From: Staphylococcus capitis subsp. capitis
GTDB lineage: Bacteria > Bacillota > Bacilli > Staphylococcales > Staphylococcaceae
Assembly (NCBI RefSeq): GCF_040739495.1
Contig: NZ_CP145263.1
Coordinates: forward strand, 2,108,001-2,172,000
DNA: 64,000 nucleotides
Reading direction: 5' to 3'
Of the stretch, positions 9,007 through 17,780 are shown one piece after another; the stretch's first letter is position 1; each line of letters begins with the position of its first letter. The position numbers and the translations under genes are program-made. Below the pieces are notes generated by a model. That model did no database searches. It was given only the letters and a program-made list of their open reading frames with translations, and was not told where the DNA came from.

Positions 9007-10398
9007 ATGGAAAGGTATCATATACTTGAACCTTATTTTAAAAAATTAAAATCAGTAAGAGCAGTTAGTGAATCAGCAAAAGTACCGAATCGCACACTTT
9101 ATAATTGGATTAGTAGATACCAAAATGATGGATTAGCAGGTCTTATAGATAAAACGAGAAAAGACAAAAATCGTATAAAGATAGATGAAGGTACTATCAA
9201 ATTTGTTCAGAATGAGTATTTTAGTAACAGAGGAATTTCTATAGCTTCTATACACCGTAAAACAAAACAGTGGTGTAACAATAATACGCTCTCTGAACCT
9301 AGCTATTATCAAGTTTATAATATTATTAAGCGAATACCTGAAAATTTAAAAGCTTATTCAAATATGAATTCAAAAAATTATGCTGAAAAATACGATGGTA
9401 TTTACACACGTGAGTGCGAACGCCCTAATGAAATTTGGCAAGCTGACCATACCATGTTAGACATAGAAGTATTAAATGAAAAGAATGAAATTGAAAGACC
9501 ATGGCTAACAATCGTTTTAGATGATTATAGCAGAGCAATTGCAGGTTTTAGAATAGAGTTTGGAACACCAGATACCGAGAGAACAGCACTTGTTCTAAGG
9601 CAAGCAATATGGAAAAAGGGAAATTCAAATTGGCCAATTTGTGGGATACCAGAAAAATTCTATACTGACCACGGCAAAGACTATACCTCAGAACATATGC
9701 AACAAGTGTCAGCTAATCTCAAAATAGAACTGATATATTCCAAAATAGGTATACCAAAAGGCAGAGGAAAAATAGAACGTTTTTTTCAAACAGTTAATTT
9801 AATGTTTCTTGAATTACTCCCTGGTTATACCAAAAATAAAAAATCAAGAAAACATCTTACTTTGGAAGACCTTAATCATAAGTTTGAACACTTTATATTA
9901 AATGAGTATCATTATCGTCAACATGGAACAACAAAAGAAAAACCAATACAAAAATGGAATCAACCAGACTTTCTCCCCCAATTACCTGAATCGAGAGAAT
10001 TATTAGATTTACTACTATTAACTACAACTAAACCTAGAAAAATACACAAAGATGGTATTTATTTTAAAGGGTTAAGATATTTCTCCACTAATCTCATTGC
10101 TTATATAACAGAAGAAGTTTTTATAAGATATGATCCTCAAGATATTTCAGAAATTCGAGTTTATTTAAATAATCAATTTTTAAGTATTGCGTATTGCAGT
10201 GACTTAGAAAACCAAAGTATAAGTATAAAAGAAATCGAAAGACTAAGAGCAAATAAGAAAAGAGAATTAGGAAAAAGTATTACTCGGACACGTCACCTCG
10301 TTCAAAATCTCAATCACACTAAAACATCAAATGAAGAATTAAGTAATAACGCTAAACAAGTTAAAAAGTCAAAACTAAAGAGGTATAAAAATGACTAA
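9007..10398 (+). CDS. tnpA: DDE transposase (Tn552 p480/TniA type), start region frameshifted
   Basis: The 463 residues form an N-terminal helix-turn-helix region followed by an rve-type integrase core. Catalytic residues are visible in IWQADHTMLD, FYTDHGKDY and KGRGKIERFFQ (D, D, E). The family product is nearer 480 residues. The best ribosome site (GGAGGTG) serves ATG 8960, but that frame stops after four codons; the transposase frame continues upstream as LADFTEEERQKA without a start. One extra A in the AAAA run at 8966-8969 would join them. As it stands translation must begin at ATG 9007, with a weak site. It overlaps the ATPase gene by eight bases. Confidence 0.9.
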   Translation: MERYHILEPYFKKLKSVRAVSESAKVPNRTLYNWISRYQNDGLAGLIDKTRKDKNRIKIDEGTIKFVQNEYFSNRGISIASIHRKTKQWCNNNTLSEPSYYQVYNIIKRIPENLKAYSNMNSKNYAEKYDGIYTRECERPNEIWQADHTMLDIEVLNEKNEIERPWLTIVLDDYSRAIAGFRIEFGTPDTERTALVLRQAIWKKGNSNWPICGIPEKFYTDHGKDYTSEHMQQVSANLKIELIYSKIGIPKGRGKIERFFQTVNLMFLELLPGYTKNKKSRKHLTLEDLNHKFEHFILNEYHYRQHGTTKEKPIQKWNQPDFLPQLPESRELLDLLLLTTTKPRKIHKDGIYFKGLRYFSTNLIAYITEEVFIRYDPQDISEIRVYLNNQFLSIAYCSDLENQSISIKEIERLRANKKRELGKSITRTRHLVQNLNHTKTSNEELSNNAKQVKKSKLKRYKND

Positions 10399-11227
10399 TA
10401 AAATTTTTGTTGAAACGAAACAATATCGTCGATTTGAAGAATTTTGTGATAATTGCGCTAAATATAAATACATGGGAGTTTGTTACGGAAATCCTGGTGT
10501 AGGTAAAACATTTTCTGCACAATATTATGCAAATTGGGACTATGTAAACCCAATCATTACTGAATTTCAAAAAGCTGATGATAAAGGAAGTAATGTACAC
10601 GATGATCAATTTTTAAATTGTAAAACGATTTTTTATACAGCACCTCCAGTTAGATCTTCAAGAATTTATAAAGAACTATTGAACCTAGCTAGTGAATTAA
10701 CATTAGGAAAAATTGGGTATCGATCATTGAAAAAGCAAGAGGAGTTTAATGGATTAGAAGAACTTGTAAGATTGCAACCAAGGAATTATGAAATTGATTT
10801 AATTATCATTGATGAAGTTGATAGGTTAAATTATAAAACATTGGAAATTATTAGAGATATTTATGATCAACTTGATATTGGTGTTGTATTAATCGGTATG
10901 CCGGGCATAGAGAAACGATTATCAAGGTATCCTCAATTATATTCTCGCATTGGTTTCAGTCATCAATTTGAAAAATTAAGTAACGATGAATTAAAACACG
11001 TTTTAGAATATAGATGGAATGAACTTTCATTACCTTTAAGTTATGAGGATTTTGAAGATTATGAATCCATTAATACAGTAATAAAAATTACCAATGGTAA
11101 TTTCAGATTAGTACAAAGGTTATTTTCTCAAATTATACGAATTATGGAAATTAACGAATTGAATAAAATAAATGTTGAAGTGATAGAAACTGCGCGAGAT
11201 GGTTTACTAATAGGAGAAAATGAGTAA
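10391..11227 (+). CDS. tnpB: Transposition ATPase (Tn552 p271/TniB type)
   Basis: This 278-residue AAA ATPase partners the DDE transposase, probably activating it and helping choose the target. Walker A is YGNPGVGKTFSAQYY near residue 35 and Walker B is LIIIDEVDRL near residue 138, followed by sensor-like segments (GMPGIEKRLSRYPQLYSRIGF). The start overlaps the end of tnpA, so the two are coupled, and the resolvase-like gene follows after about 20 bases. The size matches the Tn552 protein and no damage is visible. Confidence 0.92.
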   Translation: MTNKIFVETKQYRRFEEFCDNCAKYKYMGVCYGNPGVGKTFSAQYYANWDYVNPIITEFQKADDKGSNVHDDQFLNCKTIFYTAPPVRSSRIYKELLNLASELTLGKIGYRSLKKQEEFNGLEELVRLQPRNYEIDLIIIDEVDRLNYKTLEIIRDIYDQLDIGVVLIGMPGIEKRLSRYPQLYSRIGFSHQFEKLSNDELKHVLEYRWNELSLPLSYEDFEDYESINTVIKITNGNFRLVQRLFSQIIRIMEINELNKINVEVIETARDGLLIGENE

Positions 11228-11246
11228 TTTGAAAGGGCTGTAGTAT

Positions 11247-11807
11247 ATGAGAAAAATAGGATATGCACGTGTACCTTATACTGATCAAAATTTAGATAAC
11301 GAGATAACTCATTTATTAATCAATGGATGTGATTTAGTTTTTTCTGAAAAAGTAAATGTTTATAGTAAAGAACAAATAGAACTTAAAAATTGCTTAGAAG
11401 AATTAAAAGAGAATGACATTTTAGTTATAACTGATTTAAAAGCTTTAGGCTTAACGCCTAAACAGTTTATAAACTTCCTAGACCACGAAATAATATCGAA
11501 AAACTTCCATTTAGAAGTACTTAACTTGGATATAAATACTCAAAATGAATATGGGCAATACTTTATTAGAATATTCAAAATGCTACTAGAATCCGAAAAA
11601 GTTCTAGTACAAGAGAGAACATCAAATGGTTTAAATGCTGCTCGAGAAAAAGGTCGAAAAGGAGGACGGCCTCAAAAAATTGAAAAAAGCCAAAAGCAAA
11701 ATATTAAACAACTATATGATAGTGATAAATATACAGGTGAAGAAATTGCTCAAATGACGGGATTAAGTAGGACTTCAATTTATAGAATAATTAGAGAAAC
11801 GTTATAA
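11247..11807 (+). CDS. Degenerate serine recombinase lacking catalytic residues
   Basis: The 186 residues align along their length with the resolvase at 1-536, including the linker (GRKGGRPQ) and the helix-turn-helix (TGEEIAQMTGLSRTSIYR). The chemistry is missing, however: the family ARVS motif reads GYARVPYTDQN, with proline for the nucleophilic serine, and the DRLGR motif reads DLKALGLT, without its arginines. It therefore should bind DNA but not cut it. The frame is full length and the C-terminal domain well kept, which argues against simple decay. It follows the ATPase by about 20 bases in the transposition operon. A regulatory or target-choosing role is my inference. Confidence 0.88.
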   Translation: MRKIGYARVPYTDQNLDNEITHLLINGCDLVFSEKVNVYSKEQIELKNCLEELKENDILVITDLKALGLTPKQFINFLDHEIISKNFHLEVLNLDINTQNEYGQYFIRIFKMLLESEKVLVQERTSNGLNAAREKGRKGGRPQKIEKSQKQNIKQLYDSDKYTGEEIAQMTGLSRTSIYRIIRETL

Positions 11808-11810
11808 AAC

Positions 11811-11849
11811 AAAGCAGGTAGACAATCATATAACTGTTTACCTGCTTTG
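11811..11849 (+). terminator. Terminator of the transposition operon
   Basis: AAAGCAGGTA and TACCTGCTTT form a 10-base stem directly after the recombinase-like gene and immediately before the right terminal repeat. Confidence 0.75.
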
Positions 11850-11896
11850 TGCCATTTAAAGAACAAAATTAATGCCATATAACTCCAAAAATGACA
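11850..11896 (-). repeat. Right terminal inverted repeat of the arsenic transposon
   Basis: Read inward on the minus strand it begins TGTCATTTTTGGAGTTATAT, matching the left end at 541-586. It ends at 11896, 25 bases from the adaptor pseudogene. Confidence 0.88.
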
Positions 11897-11920
11897 AAAC
11901 AAAGATTCATTATTACTTAG

Positions 11921-12322
11921 CTACCTATCTGTTTCAAAAACGTTCGTTATTGGTTTGTTTGTATTTTTATAGTCTTCATAAACTTCTCTTTGGCTTTCCT
12001 TTATCTTATCTACAAGGCGGGGTCTAATATTATGATTTGTATCATAATATATTAAAGGTGTTCCTTTTTTAACATTTTCTTTTTTCTTAACTTGAGGATT
12101 TATGTATGCACCTACATTTTTGTTTTCTTTATAAGTTTTTACAGGATCTGGATAAACTCACCTTGTCAATTTCAAAGGTTTTGTTTTTTCGACCTTATAA
12201 CTTTGGTATCCTTTATCTTGTTTTTCTCCTTTAGTATGAACTTAAGCATATACAAAATAAATTACTAAACAAGATAAAAATATAATTACAAGGACAAAAG
12301 TCCACATCTGTCTTTTGGTCAT
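11921..12322 (-). pseudogene. Broken HlyD/MacA-like membrane adaptor gene
   Basis: From ATG 12322 the translation begins MTKRQMWTFVLVIIFLSCLV, then meets two in-frame stops, and reads on as KKGTPLIYYDTN, RPRLVDKIKES and so on to a stop at 11923. The match is to the first 130 or so residues of the intact adaptor at 21008-22015, which has the same KKGTPLIYYDTN segment. The barrel and C-terminal parts are missing. Like the intact copy it lies downstream of a GH5 gene, so it is the remnant of a second GH5-adaptor pair, probably cut short near where the transposon ends. Confidence 0.8.
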
Positions 12323-12369
12323 CTTCTACTCTCCATTACTATTCCATAGTGTTGATAGTATATATATAG

Positions 12370-12399
12370 AAAGCTCTAGCCGCTATGGCTAGAGCCTTT
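12370..12399. terminator. Terminator after the first GH5 gene
   Basis: AAAGCTCTAGCC and GGCTAGAGCCTTT form a strong stem-loop about 20 bases downstream of the GH5 stop. Confidence 0.75.
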
Positions 12400-12421
12400 G
12401 ATATTTTATAATAATTCTTAT

Positions 12422-13678
12422 TTATTTACTAGCTGCTTTAAGCGCATTAAATACAATATCATTATATTTTGTATTTTCTTTTTCTCCAAATTTGTCAGAC
12501 TTCTCGTCAACATTTAAACCTTTATAATGAATAGGAGACCAATTACCTCTTTCTTGAGTATCATAATTCCATAATGTCCATGACATATCAGCATCTTTCA
12601 TTTTATCAAAAATATGTCTATAATCTTCTTCATTAGGTTCTACATTCTCATCTCCAGATACACTTGTACCATTAAATTCTCCCATGTAATTAGGCACATT
12701 ATAGTTAGCTTTTTTAATTCCATCTACTTTATTATCAAAACTTTCTCTAATACCTTGATGGCTTCTACCTTGGTCTTCAGTTGGATAGTTATGATATTCA
12801 TATACAACATTATTTTCATCCCATTTTTTGCCTTTTTTAGGATATTCACTTGGATTAGGCATATTTATTGGATCCCATGTTGCCTCTAAAAATGCAATGT
12901 GGTTATCTCCATTTTTTCTAATTGTATCAATTGTTTCCTTGTAGAATTTAGCAATTTGTTTTTTTACATTTCCATCATGTATTTTGCCTTTAGGTTCATT
13001 TAAAATATCATATCCTGCTACACCTGGATTATTTTTATATTTTTCAGAAATATGCCACCAAATTTCTTTGGCTTTTCCTTGTAGATTTGGGTCCTCCCAA
13101 AGGTCACCATTCTCAGCATTAGCATGTGTATCTCCTGAATGCTCTTGATTATTTTGAGAACCCGGTGCACCATGCATATCAATTATGACGTATAGACCGT
13201 GATCATTTGCTTTATTAATAAATCTATCAACTTCTTTAAAAGCATCGTTACGCACTTTTACATCTTTAGGATTCATACCTTTTTTATAGTTTGTTAAATT
13301 AATATAATTTAAAGGTAAACGAATTGTATTCCCCCCCATATCTTTTACATTTTGAAAATCTTTATCTTTCCATCGATTTTGTGCAAATTTATCCAAAAGA
13401 TCTCGGGTTTCCTTTGGACTATGACCTTCATCTTGAATTTTGTTAAATAAGTCTTTATAATCACTTGCTCCTTTGTTATCACTTAAACCTCCCATCCAAC
13501 TTTCAGTTGTAAATACATTACCTGCATTAACACCTTTAATTTTAAAATCTTTTCCATCTTTTTGGATTTCTTTACCTTTCGTTTGAAGCTGACTCATATC
13601 TTCGGCATGTGCTGAATGTGATATTAATGTAGTTAAAGCTGTTGCAGCTAAGACTGAACTAAACAGTATTTTTTTCAT
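12422..13678 (-). CDS. Secreted GH5 family glucanase/cellulase-like hydrolase (copy 1)
   Basis: About 418 residues with a Sec signal peptide (start MKKILFSSVLAATALTTLIS, cleavage after SAHA). The catalytic domain is glycoside hydrolase family 5: GYDILNEPKG carries the acid/base glutamate and NYMGEFNGTS the nucleophile, with NTIRLPLNYIN and YVIIDMHGAPGSQN as typical barrel strands. Family members cleave beta-1,4 or beta-1,3 glucans; the exact substrate is not clear from sequence. ATG 13678 has a good AGGTGAGG site, while GTG 13687 lies within that site. It is a diverged paralogue of 19607-20869 and lies 25 bases downstream of the chitosanase, probably in one transcript. Confidence 0.88.
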   Translation of the reverse strand: MKKILFSSVLAATALTTLISHSAHAEDMSQLQTKGKEIQKDGKDFKIKGVNAGNVFTTESWMGGLSDNKGASDYKDLFNKIQDEGHSPKETRDLLDKFAQNRWKDKDFQNVKDMGGNTIRLPLNYINLTNYKKGMNPKDVKVRNDAFKEVDRFINKANDHGLYVIIDMHGAPGSQNNQEHSGDTHANAENGDLWEDPNLQGKAKEIWWHISEKYKNNPGVAGYDILNEPKGKIHDGNVKKQIAKFYKETIDTIRKNGDNHIAFLEATWDPINMPNPSEYPKKGKKWDENNVVYEYHNYPTEDQGRSHQGIRESFDNKVDGIKKANYNVPNYMGEFNGTSVSGDENVEPNEEDYRHIFDKMKDADMSWTLWNYDTQERGNWSPIHYKGLNVDEKSDKFGEKENTKYNDIVFNALKAASK

Positions 13679-13703
13679 ATGCCTCACCTTTACTTTTTAA
13701 ATT

Positions 13704-14732
13704 TTATGCATTATCAAAATCTAAATCTTGGTCATTATAATGGTTAATTGCGTCCTGATCTAAGTGGAAATTTTCACCATTCATTTTAAAATCTAACGGA
13801 AGTTTTAAATCAAAGTTTTTATCTTTAATAAATCGTTGTTGCGTTTTAAGTCTGTCAAATACATCGTTATCATTACTTTCGTTATTTTCATTTTCTTTTT
13901 GGATAGATTTGAATCTACCATCAAGGAAAGCATTTAAGAAATCTTCTTCATTTACACCATTTTTAGGTGATTTACCACCACTTTTATCCATGGCCCTTTC
14001 ACGTAATTCATCAAAGCTCCAATCAGCAGGGTCTTTTCCTTTGTAACCACCTTGTTTAAATTCACCAGGGCCATGTTTAACAATAGCATCAAAGTAAACG
14101 TATTGGCCTAATTGTGATAATCCATCATCTTTGGCTGCTTGTACGGCTTTGTCCATATAATCATGCTTTAATACATAATTTTGTGCTTTAACAAAATTAT
14201 CTCTATCGTTTTTAGAGGCATTTTTCCATGCTTTATCAAATCCCTCTAAACCTTTATGTGATTCAGATCCTTCTTTAGATAATTGTTTTAATGCACCTTC
14301 ATATTTTTTCAAATCGTTATTAGGATTAATCTTATTGTAATGTTTTACTAAGTGAACCATGTCATCTGTTCCTGTTGTAAAGCCGATTATTCCTGCAGTA
14401 TAACCTCTATGGTCTCCAATATCTTCAATATAACTATAATTATTTGAGTAGTTACTGTCAGTATTTTCTGCTGCTCCAACTAAAGCCATAATTCGTTTTC
14501 TTAAGTCAAAATTTTGGTCCATATAATTGTTATTGTTTATCGCCATTTTGCTTTGTGCTTCTTTTGCTAGATTTTGAGAATTTGGTGAAATTGTTTGTTG
14601 ATGTTCACTATGATGATGTGTTTCGGCTGCGTTTGCTAATCCCATACCATTTGCTGCGATAAGTGTTGCTAATAGTGTTGAACTAGCTCCTAACGCAATT
14701 TTACGTACTGAGAAATTTTTTGAATTTTTCAT
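13704..14732 (-). CDS. Secreted chitosanase, GH46 family
   Basis: The 342 residues start with a YSIRK-like signal (FSVRKIALGASSTLLAT) and a cleavage site near ANAAE. The mature part carries the GH46 signature YIEDIGDHRGYTAGIIGFTT, whose aspartate is catalytic, and the preceding glutamate in VGAAENTDSNY matches the acid. The enzyme should hydrolyse chitosan, or partly deacetylated poly-N-acetylglucosamine, outside the cell. It is rich in Asn/Asp, has no cell-wall LPXTG sorting signal, and leads the transcript with the GH5 gene. Its own biofilm polysaccharide (PIA/PNAG) is a thinkable substrate, but fungal chitosan is the standard one. Confidence 0.88.
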   Translation of the reverse strand: MKNSKNFSVRKIALGASSTLLATLIAANGMGLANAAETHHHSEHQQTISPNSQNLAKEAQSKMAINNNNYMDQNFDLRKRIMALVGAAENTDSNYSNNYSYIEDIGDHRGYTAGIIGFTTGTDDMVHLVKHYNKINPNNDLKKYEGALKQLSKEGSESHKGLEGFDKAWKNASKNDRDNFVKAQNYVLKHDYMDKAVQAAKDDGLSQLGQYVYFDAIVKHGPGEFKQGGYKGKDPADWSFDELRERAMDKSGGKSPKNGVNEEDFLNAFLDGRFKSIQKENENNESNDNDVFDRLKTQQRFIKDKNFDLKLPLDFKMNGENFHLDQDAINHYNDQDLDFDNA

Positions 14733-15114
14733 AAATAAAACACTTCTCCCTTAATTGATATTTTAAAAGTTATAACTTTTAACAACTTAATAATAATTAT
14801 TAAACTGTTATTCGGTCAATTTCAAAAATCACTTTTAACTTAAGTTTATTATTAAATTTACATTTATAAAAAACAGTTTTAAAAAAATAAATAAAGTTAA
14901 TGATTTGGAAATTAAGTGAACTGTATATGAGTAATAAAATTTCAATTATGTATCAAATATGCTGTGACTTAACAGTTAAAAGTTTTAAAGATTATGAAAG
15001 AAAGGTAAATGGAAGCTTAAGAAAGTGTTAAAAAACTTATTTGAGTAGCTAAATAAGATAAAAATATGGATGTAAAAAGTGATATATAAGTCAATCATGA
15101 TCAATATAAATAGA
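14733..15114. other. Non-coding gap between chitosanase and mleR
   Basis: The stretch is AT-rich with no supported gene. AAAAGTTATAACTTTT near 14764-14779 is a perfect palindrome about 30 bases before the chitosanase start and could be an operator. The rest shows only scattered A/T runs. Confidence 0.5.
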
Positions 15115-16007
15115 TTATGACTTTTCAGATAGAGAATCTTCAAATACTCCAATAATCTTATTATAAAGTTCTAAGTTAAAAGAGACTTTTCGATATACTT
15201 TCGAAATTAAAAAGTGAGGTTGATTTTGATCGCATATAGGTATGGATACAATATCATCACTATCTTTTATTGCAGATTCTGTTAAGATACCAATTCCTAT
15301 ACCTTCAGATATCATTTTCTTATATAAGTTCAAATCTCCCATTTTATATATCACATTTGGAGAGTAATGATAATTTTTACATAGATGTCTTAATGCAAGT
15401 GAATGAGTGAAATGATCATTTAGTGAAACGAATTGAGCATTTTTAAGTTGTTTAAATGATATTTTATTAAATTGAGAGAAGGGATGATTTTCACTCACAA
15501 TGATTCTATAGTTATCTATTTTAATGATCTTGCTTATTAATCTATCTTCTTTAATTGGTTTAAGTGAACCGATTAACCCAATATCTATATTACCTGTTTT
15601 AAGTTCATTAATAAGGTCTTTAGATCCCTTATTAATAACAGATACACTATCCATTAAATTATTTTTAAATAAATTGATGGATATTTTATCGAAATATATA
15701 TCACCAATGATGGGTGGAATACCACACTTAATATTTTGTGTTTTTAATCTGTTGATATCAAAAGTCATTTCGCGTAGTTCATTTTCGATAATTTCAGTAT
15801 GATTAATAATCACTTGTCCCATTTCAGTTATATCAATGGAGTGGTGTTTAGGGTCTCTAACAATAACTTCTATATTAAATTCTTCTTCAATTCTTTTGAT
15901 GGCATATGAAATTGTAGGTTGGCTTACGTTGAAAAACTCGAAGTCTTCGTAAAGCTCTTTAAATCTGCTAATTTTTTAAAGTACATTAAATCTTGTAATT
16001 TCAACAT
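15115..16007 (-). pseudogene. mleR: LysR-family regulator MleR, frameshifted
   Basis: The gene lies divergent from mleS, the standard place for the malolactic activator. From ATG 16007 the frame reads MLKLQDLMYFKKLADLKSFT and stops after 27 codons. In another frame the remaining helix-turn-helix (FNVSQPTISYAIKRIEEE) and the whole effector domain continue to the stop at 15115. One base has been lost (or two gained) in 15925-15950. The effector domain with GCGIPP-like GIPPIIGDIYFDKISIN is otherwise complete. Translation from the internal ATG 15822 would give 235 residues with no DNA-binding domain. It is either a recent mutation or a sequence error. Confidence 0.82.
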
Positions 16008-16108
16008 TTATCCTCCGGTCATAAATAAAATTTATCGAAAAATGAAGTTTTGACTATATATATTTTAAAGCATTATTGTTTATTTACAATAAAAAAGGAG
16101 GATAAATC
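16008..16108. promoter_or_regulatory. mleR-mleS divergent promoter region
   Basis: TTGACT lies 17 bases from TTATTG upstream of the mleS AAGGAGG ribosome site. TAAATAAAATTTATC is a partly symmetrical AT-rich box of the kind LysR proteins bind. Assignment is tentative. Confidence 0.4.
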
Positions 16109-17749
16109 ATGAAAGGTTTAGAGTTACTGAACAATCCATTTTTAAATAAAGGGAGTGCTTTTACTAAAGAAGAAAGAGAAAAATTTAATCTAAATGGTTT
16201 GTTACCTACTAAAGTAAGAACAATAGAGGAGCAAGAAGCACAGACATATGACGAATTTACACGAAAACAAACTAATTTAGAAAAACGTTTATTTTTAATG
16301 GGAATTTTCTCTAGAAATAGAACGTTATTCTATAAACTATTATCAGACCATTTAGTTGAATTTATGCCAATTATTTATGACCCTGTTGTAGCTGAATCTA
16401 TAGAGAAATATAATGAAATCTTTTCAAGACCACAAGATGCAGCTTTCTTATCTATTAATGAACCTAATGATATCGAAAAGCAATTAAAAAATGTTACAGA
16501 AGATAGAGATATTCAATTAATTGTTGTAACTGATGCTGAAGGTATTTTAGGAATTGGGGATTGGGGGGTTAATGGTGTCGATATCGTAATAGGCAAATTA
16601 ATGGTTTATACGGCTGCAGCTGGCATTGATCCTAAAAAAGTTTTACCAGTATCATTAGATGTTGGAACTAACAATGAGAATTTATTAAATGACGATCTTT
16701 ATTTAGGTAATCGTCATCGACGAATCACTGGAGAAAGATATGATGCATTTATAGACAAATTTGTTAAAGCAGTTCAACGTCTATATCCAGATGCATTATT
16801 ACACTGGGAAGATTTTGGTCGTGATAATGCCACTAAAATATTAAAGAAATATGAGCCTGAAATGGCAACTTTTAATGATGATGTTCAAGGTACAGGCATT
16901 GTTGTCCTAGCAGGAATATTAGGTGGTTTAAATATTGCCAAAAAAAGCCTTACCCATCAACGTATATTAATCTATGGTGCTGGTACGGCTGGAATGGGGA
17001 TTGCTAATATTTTATTAAATGAAATGAAAGAACAAGGTTTAAATGACAAAGAAGCCAAAAATTTATTTTATTTCGTAGATAAACAAGGTCTGTTAAATTG
17101 TTATACTCCTAATTTGTCTGATGAGCAAAAAGAATTTATTAACGATAGTACAAATGTACAAAATACTTCATTTAAGTCATTAGAAGAAATTGTTTCAGAA
17201 GTGCAGCCAACTATTTTGATAGGTACTTCTACACAACCCGGTGCATTCAATGAACAAGTAGTCAAAACGATGAGTACGTATACAGAAAGACCGATTATTT
17301 TACCTTTATCTAATCCTACGAAGTTAGCAGAAGCAAAAGCAGAAGACTTGTTAAGATGGACTAATGGTAAAGCGCTTATTGGTACGGGTATTCCGGTAGA
17401 AAATATTCAATATAATGGTGTGGAATATCAAATTGGGCAGGCAAATAATGCATTAATGTACCCTGGATTAGGTCTAGGATTAATTGCTTCCAAAGCACAA
17501 AGAGTTAATAAAGATATTTTATCTCAAGCTAGTCACGCACTAGGAAATCTAGTAGATGTTGATAAACCGGGAGCACCCATTTTACCTCCTATTTCTAAAA
17601 TTGAAAGTTTCTCACAAAAAATAGCAGAGGACGTTGCACAAGCTGTTATTGATCAAAAATTAAATGGCTCAATTTCAACATATAATGTAAAAGATTTAGT
17701 AGCTCATTATAAATGGCAACCTATCTATGAATCTTTATTAGATAAATAA
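16109..17749 (+). CDS. mleS: Malolactic enzyme MleS
   Basis: This cytoplasmic enzyme of 546 residues belongs to the malic enzyme family and decarboxylates L-malate to L-lactate with bound NAD and Mn. Malic-enzyme landmarks are VTDAEGILGIGDWGVNG, the metal-binding FNDDVQGTGIVVLAG and the NAD loop YGAGTAGMGIAN. Length and the MLxxDxxLVxHYKWQP-like tail match MleS of lactic bacteria; an NAD-malic enzyme cannot be fully excluded. AAGGAGG precedes ATG 16109. It is followed after 31 bases by a 2-hydroxycarboxylate transporter, giving the classical malolactic unit, which raises intracellular pH and generates proton motive force. Confidence 0.9.
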   Translation: MKGLELLNNPFLNKGSAFTKEEREKFNLNGLLPTKVRTIEEQEAQTYDEFTRKQTNLEKRLFLMGIFSRNRTLFYKLLSDHLVEFMPIIYDPVVAESIEKYNEIFSRPQDAAFLSINEPNDIEKQLKNVTEDRDIQLIVVTDAEGILGIGDWGVNGVDIVIGKLMVYTAAAGIDPKKVLPVSLDVGTNNENLLNDDLYLGNRHRRITGERYDAFIDKFVKAVQRLYPDALLHWEDFGRDNATKILKKYEPEMATFNDDVQGTGIVVLAGILGGLNIAKKSLTHQRILIYGAGTAGMGIANILLNEMKEQGLNDKEAKNLFYFVDKQGLLNCYTPNLSDEQKEFINDSTNVQNTSFKSLEEIVSEVQPTILIGTSTQPGAFNEQVVKTMSTYTERPIILPLSNPTKLAEAKAEDLLRWTNGKALIGTGIPVENIQYNGVEYQIGQANNALMYPGLGLGLIASKAQRVNKDILSQASHALGNLVDVDKPGAPILPPISKIESFSQKIAEDVAQAVIDQKLNGSISTYNVKDLVAHYKWQPIYESLLDK

Positions 17750-17780
17750 AATTGAGAGTAAAGTCAGGAGATATTTAAAG

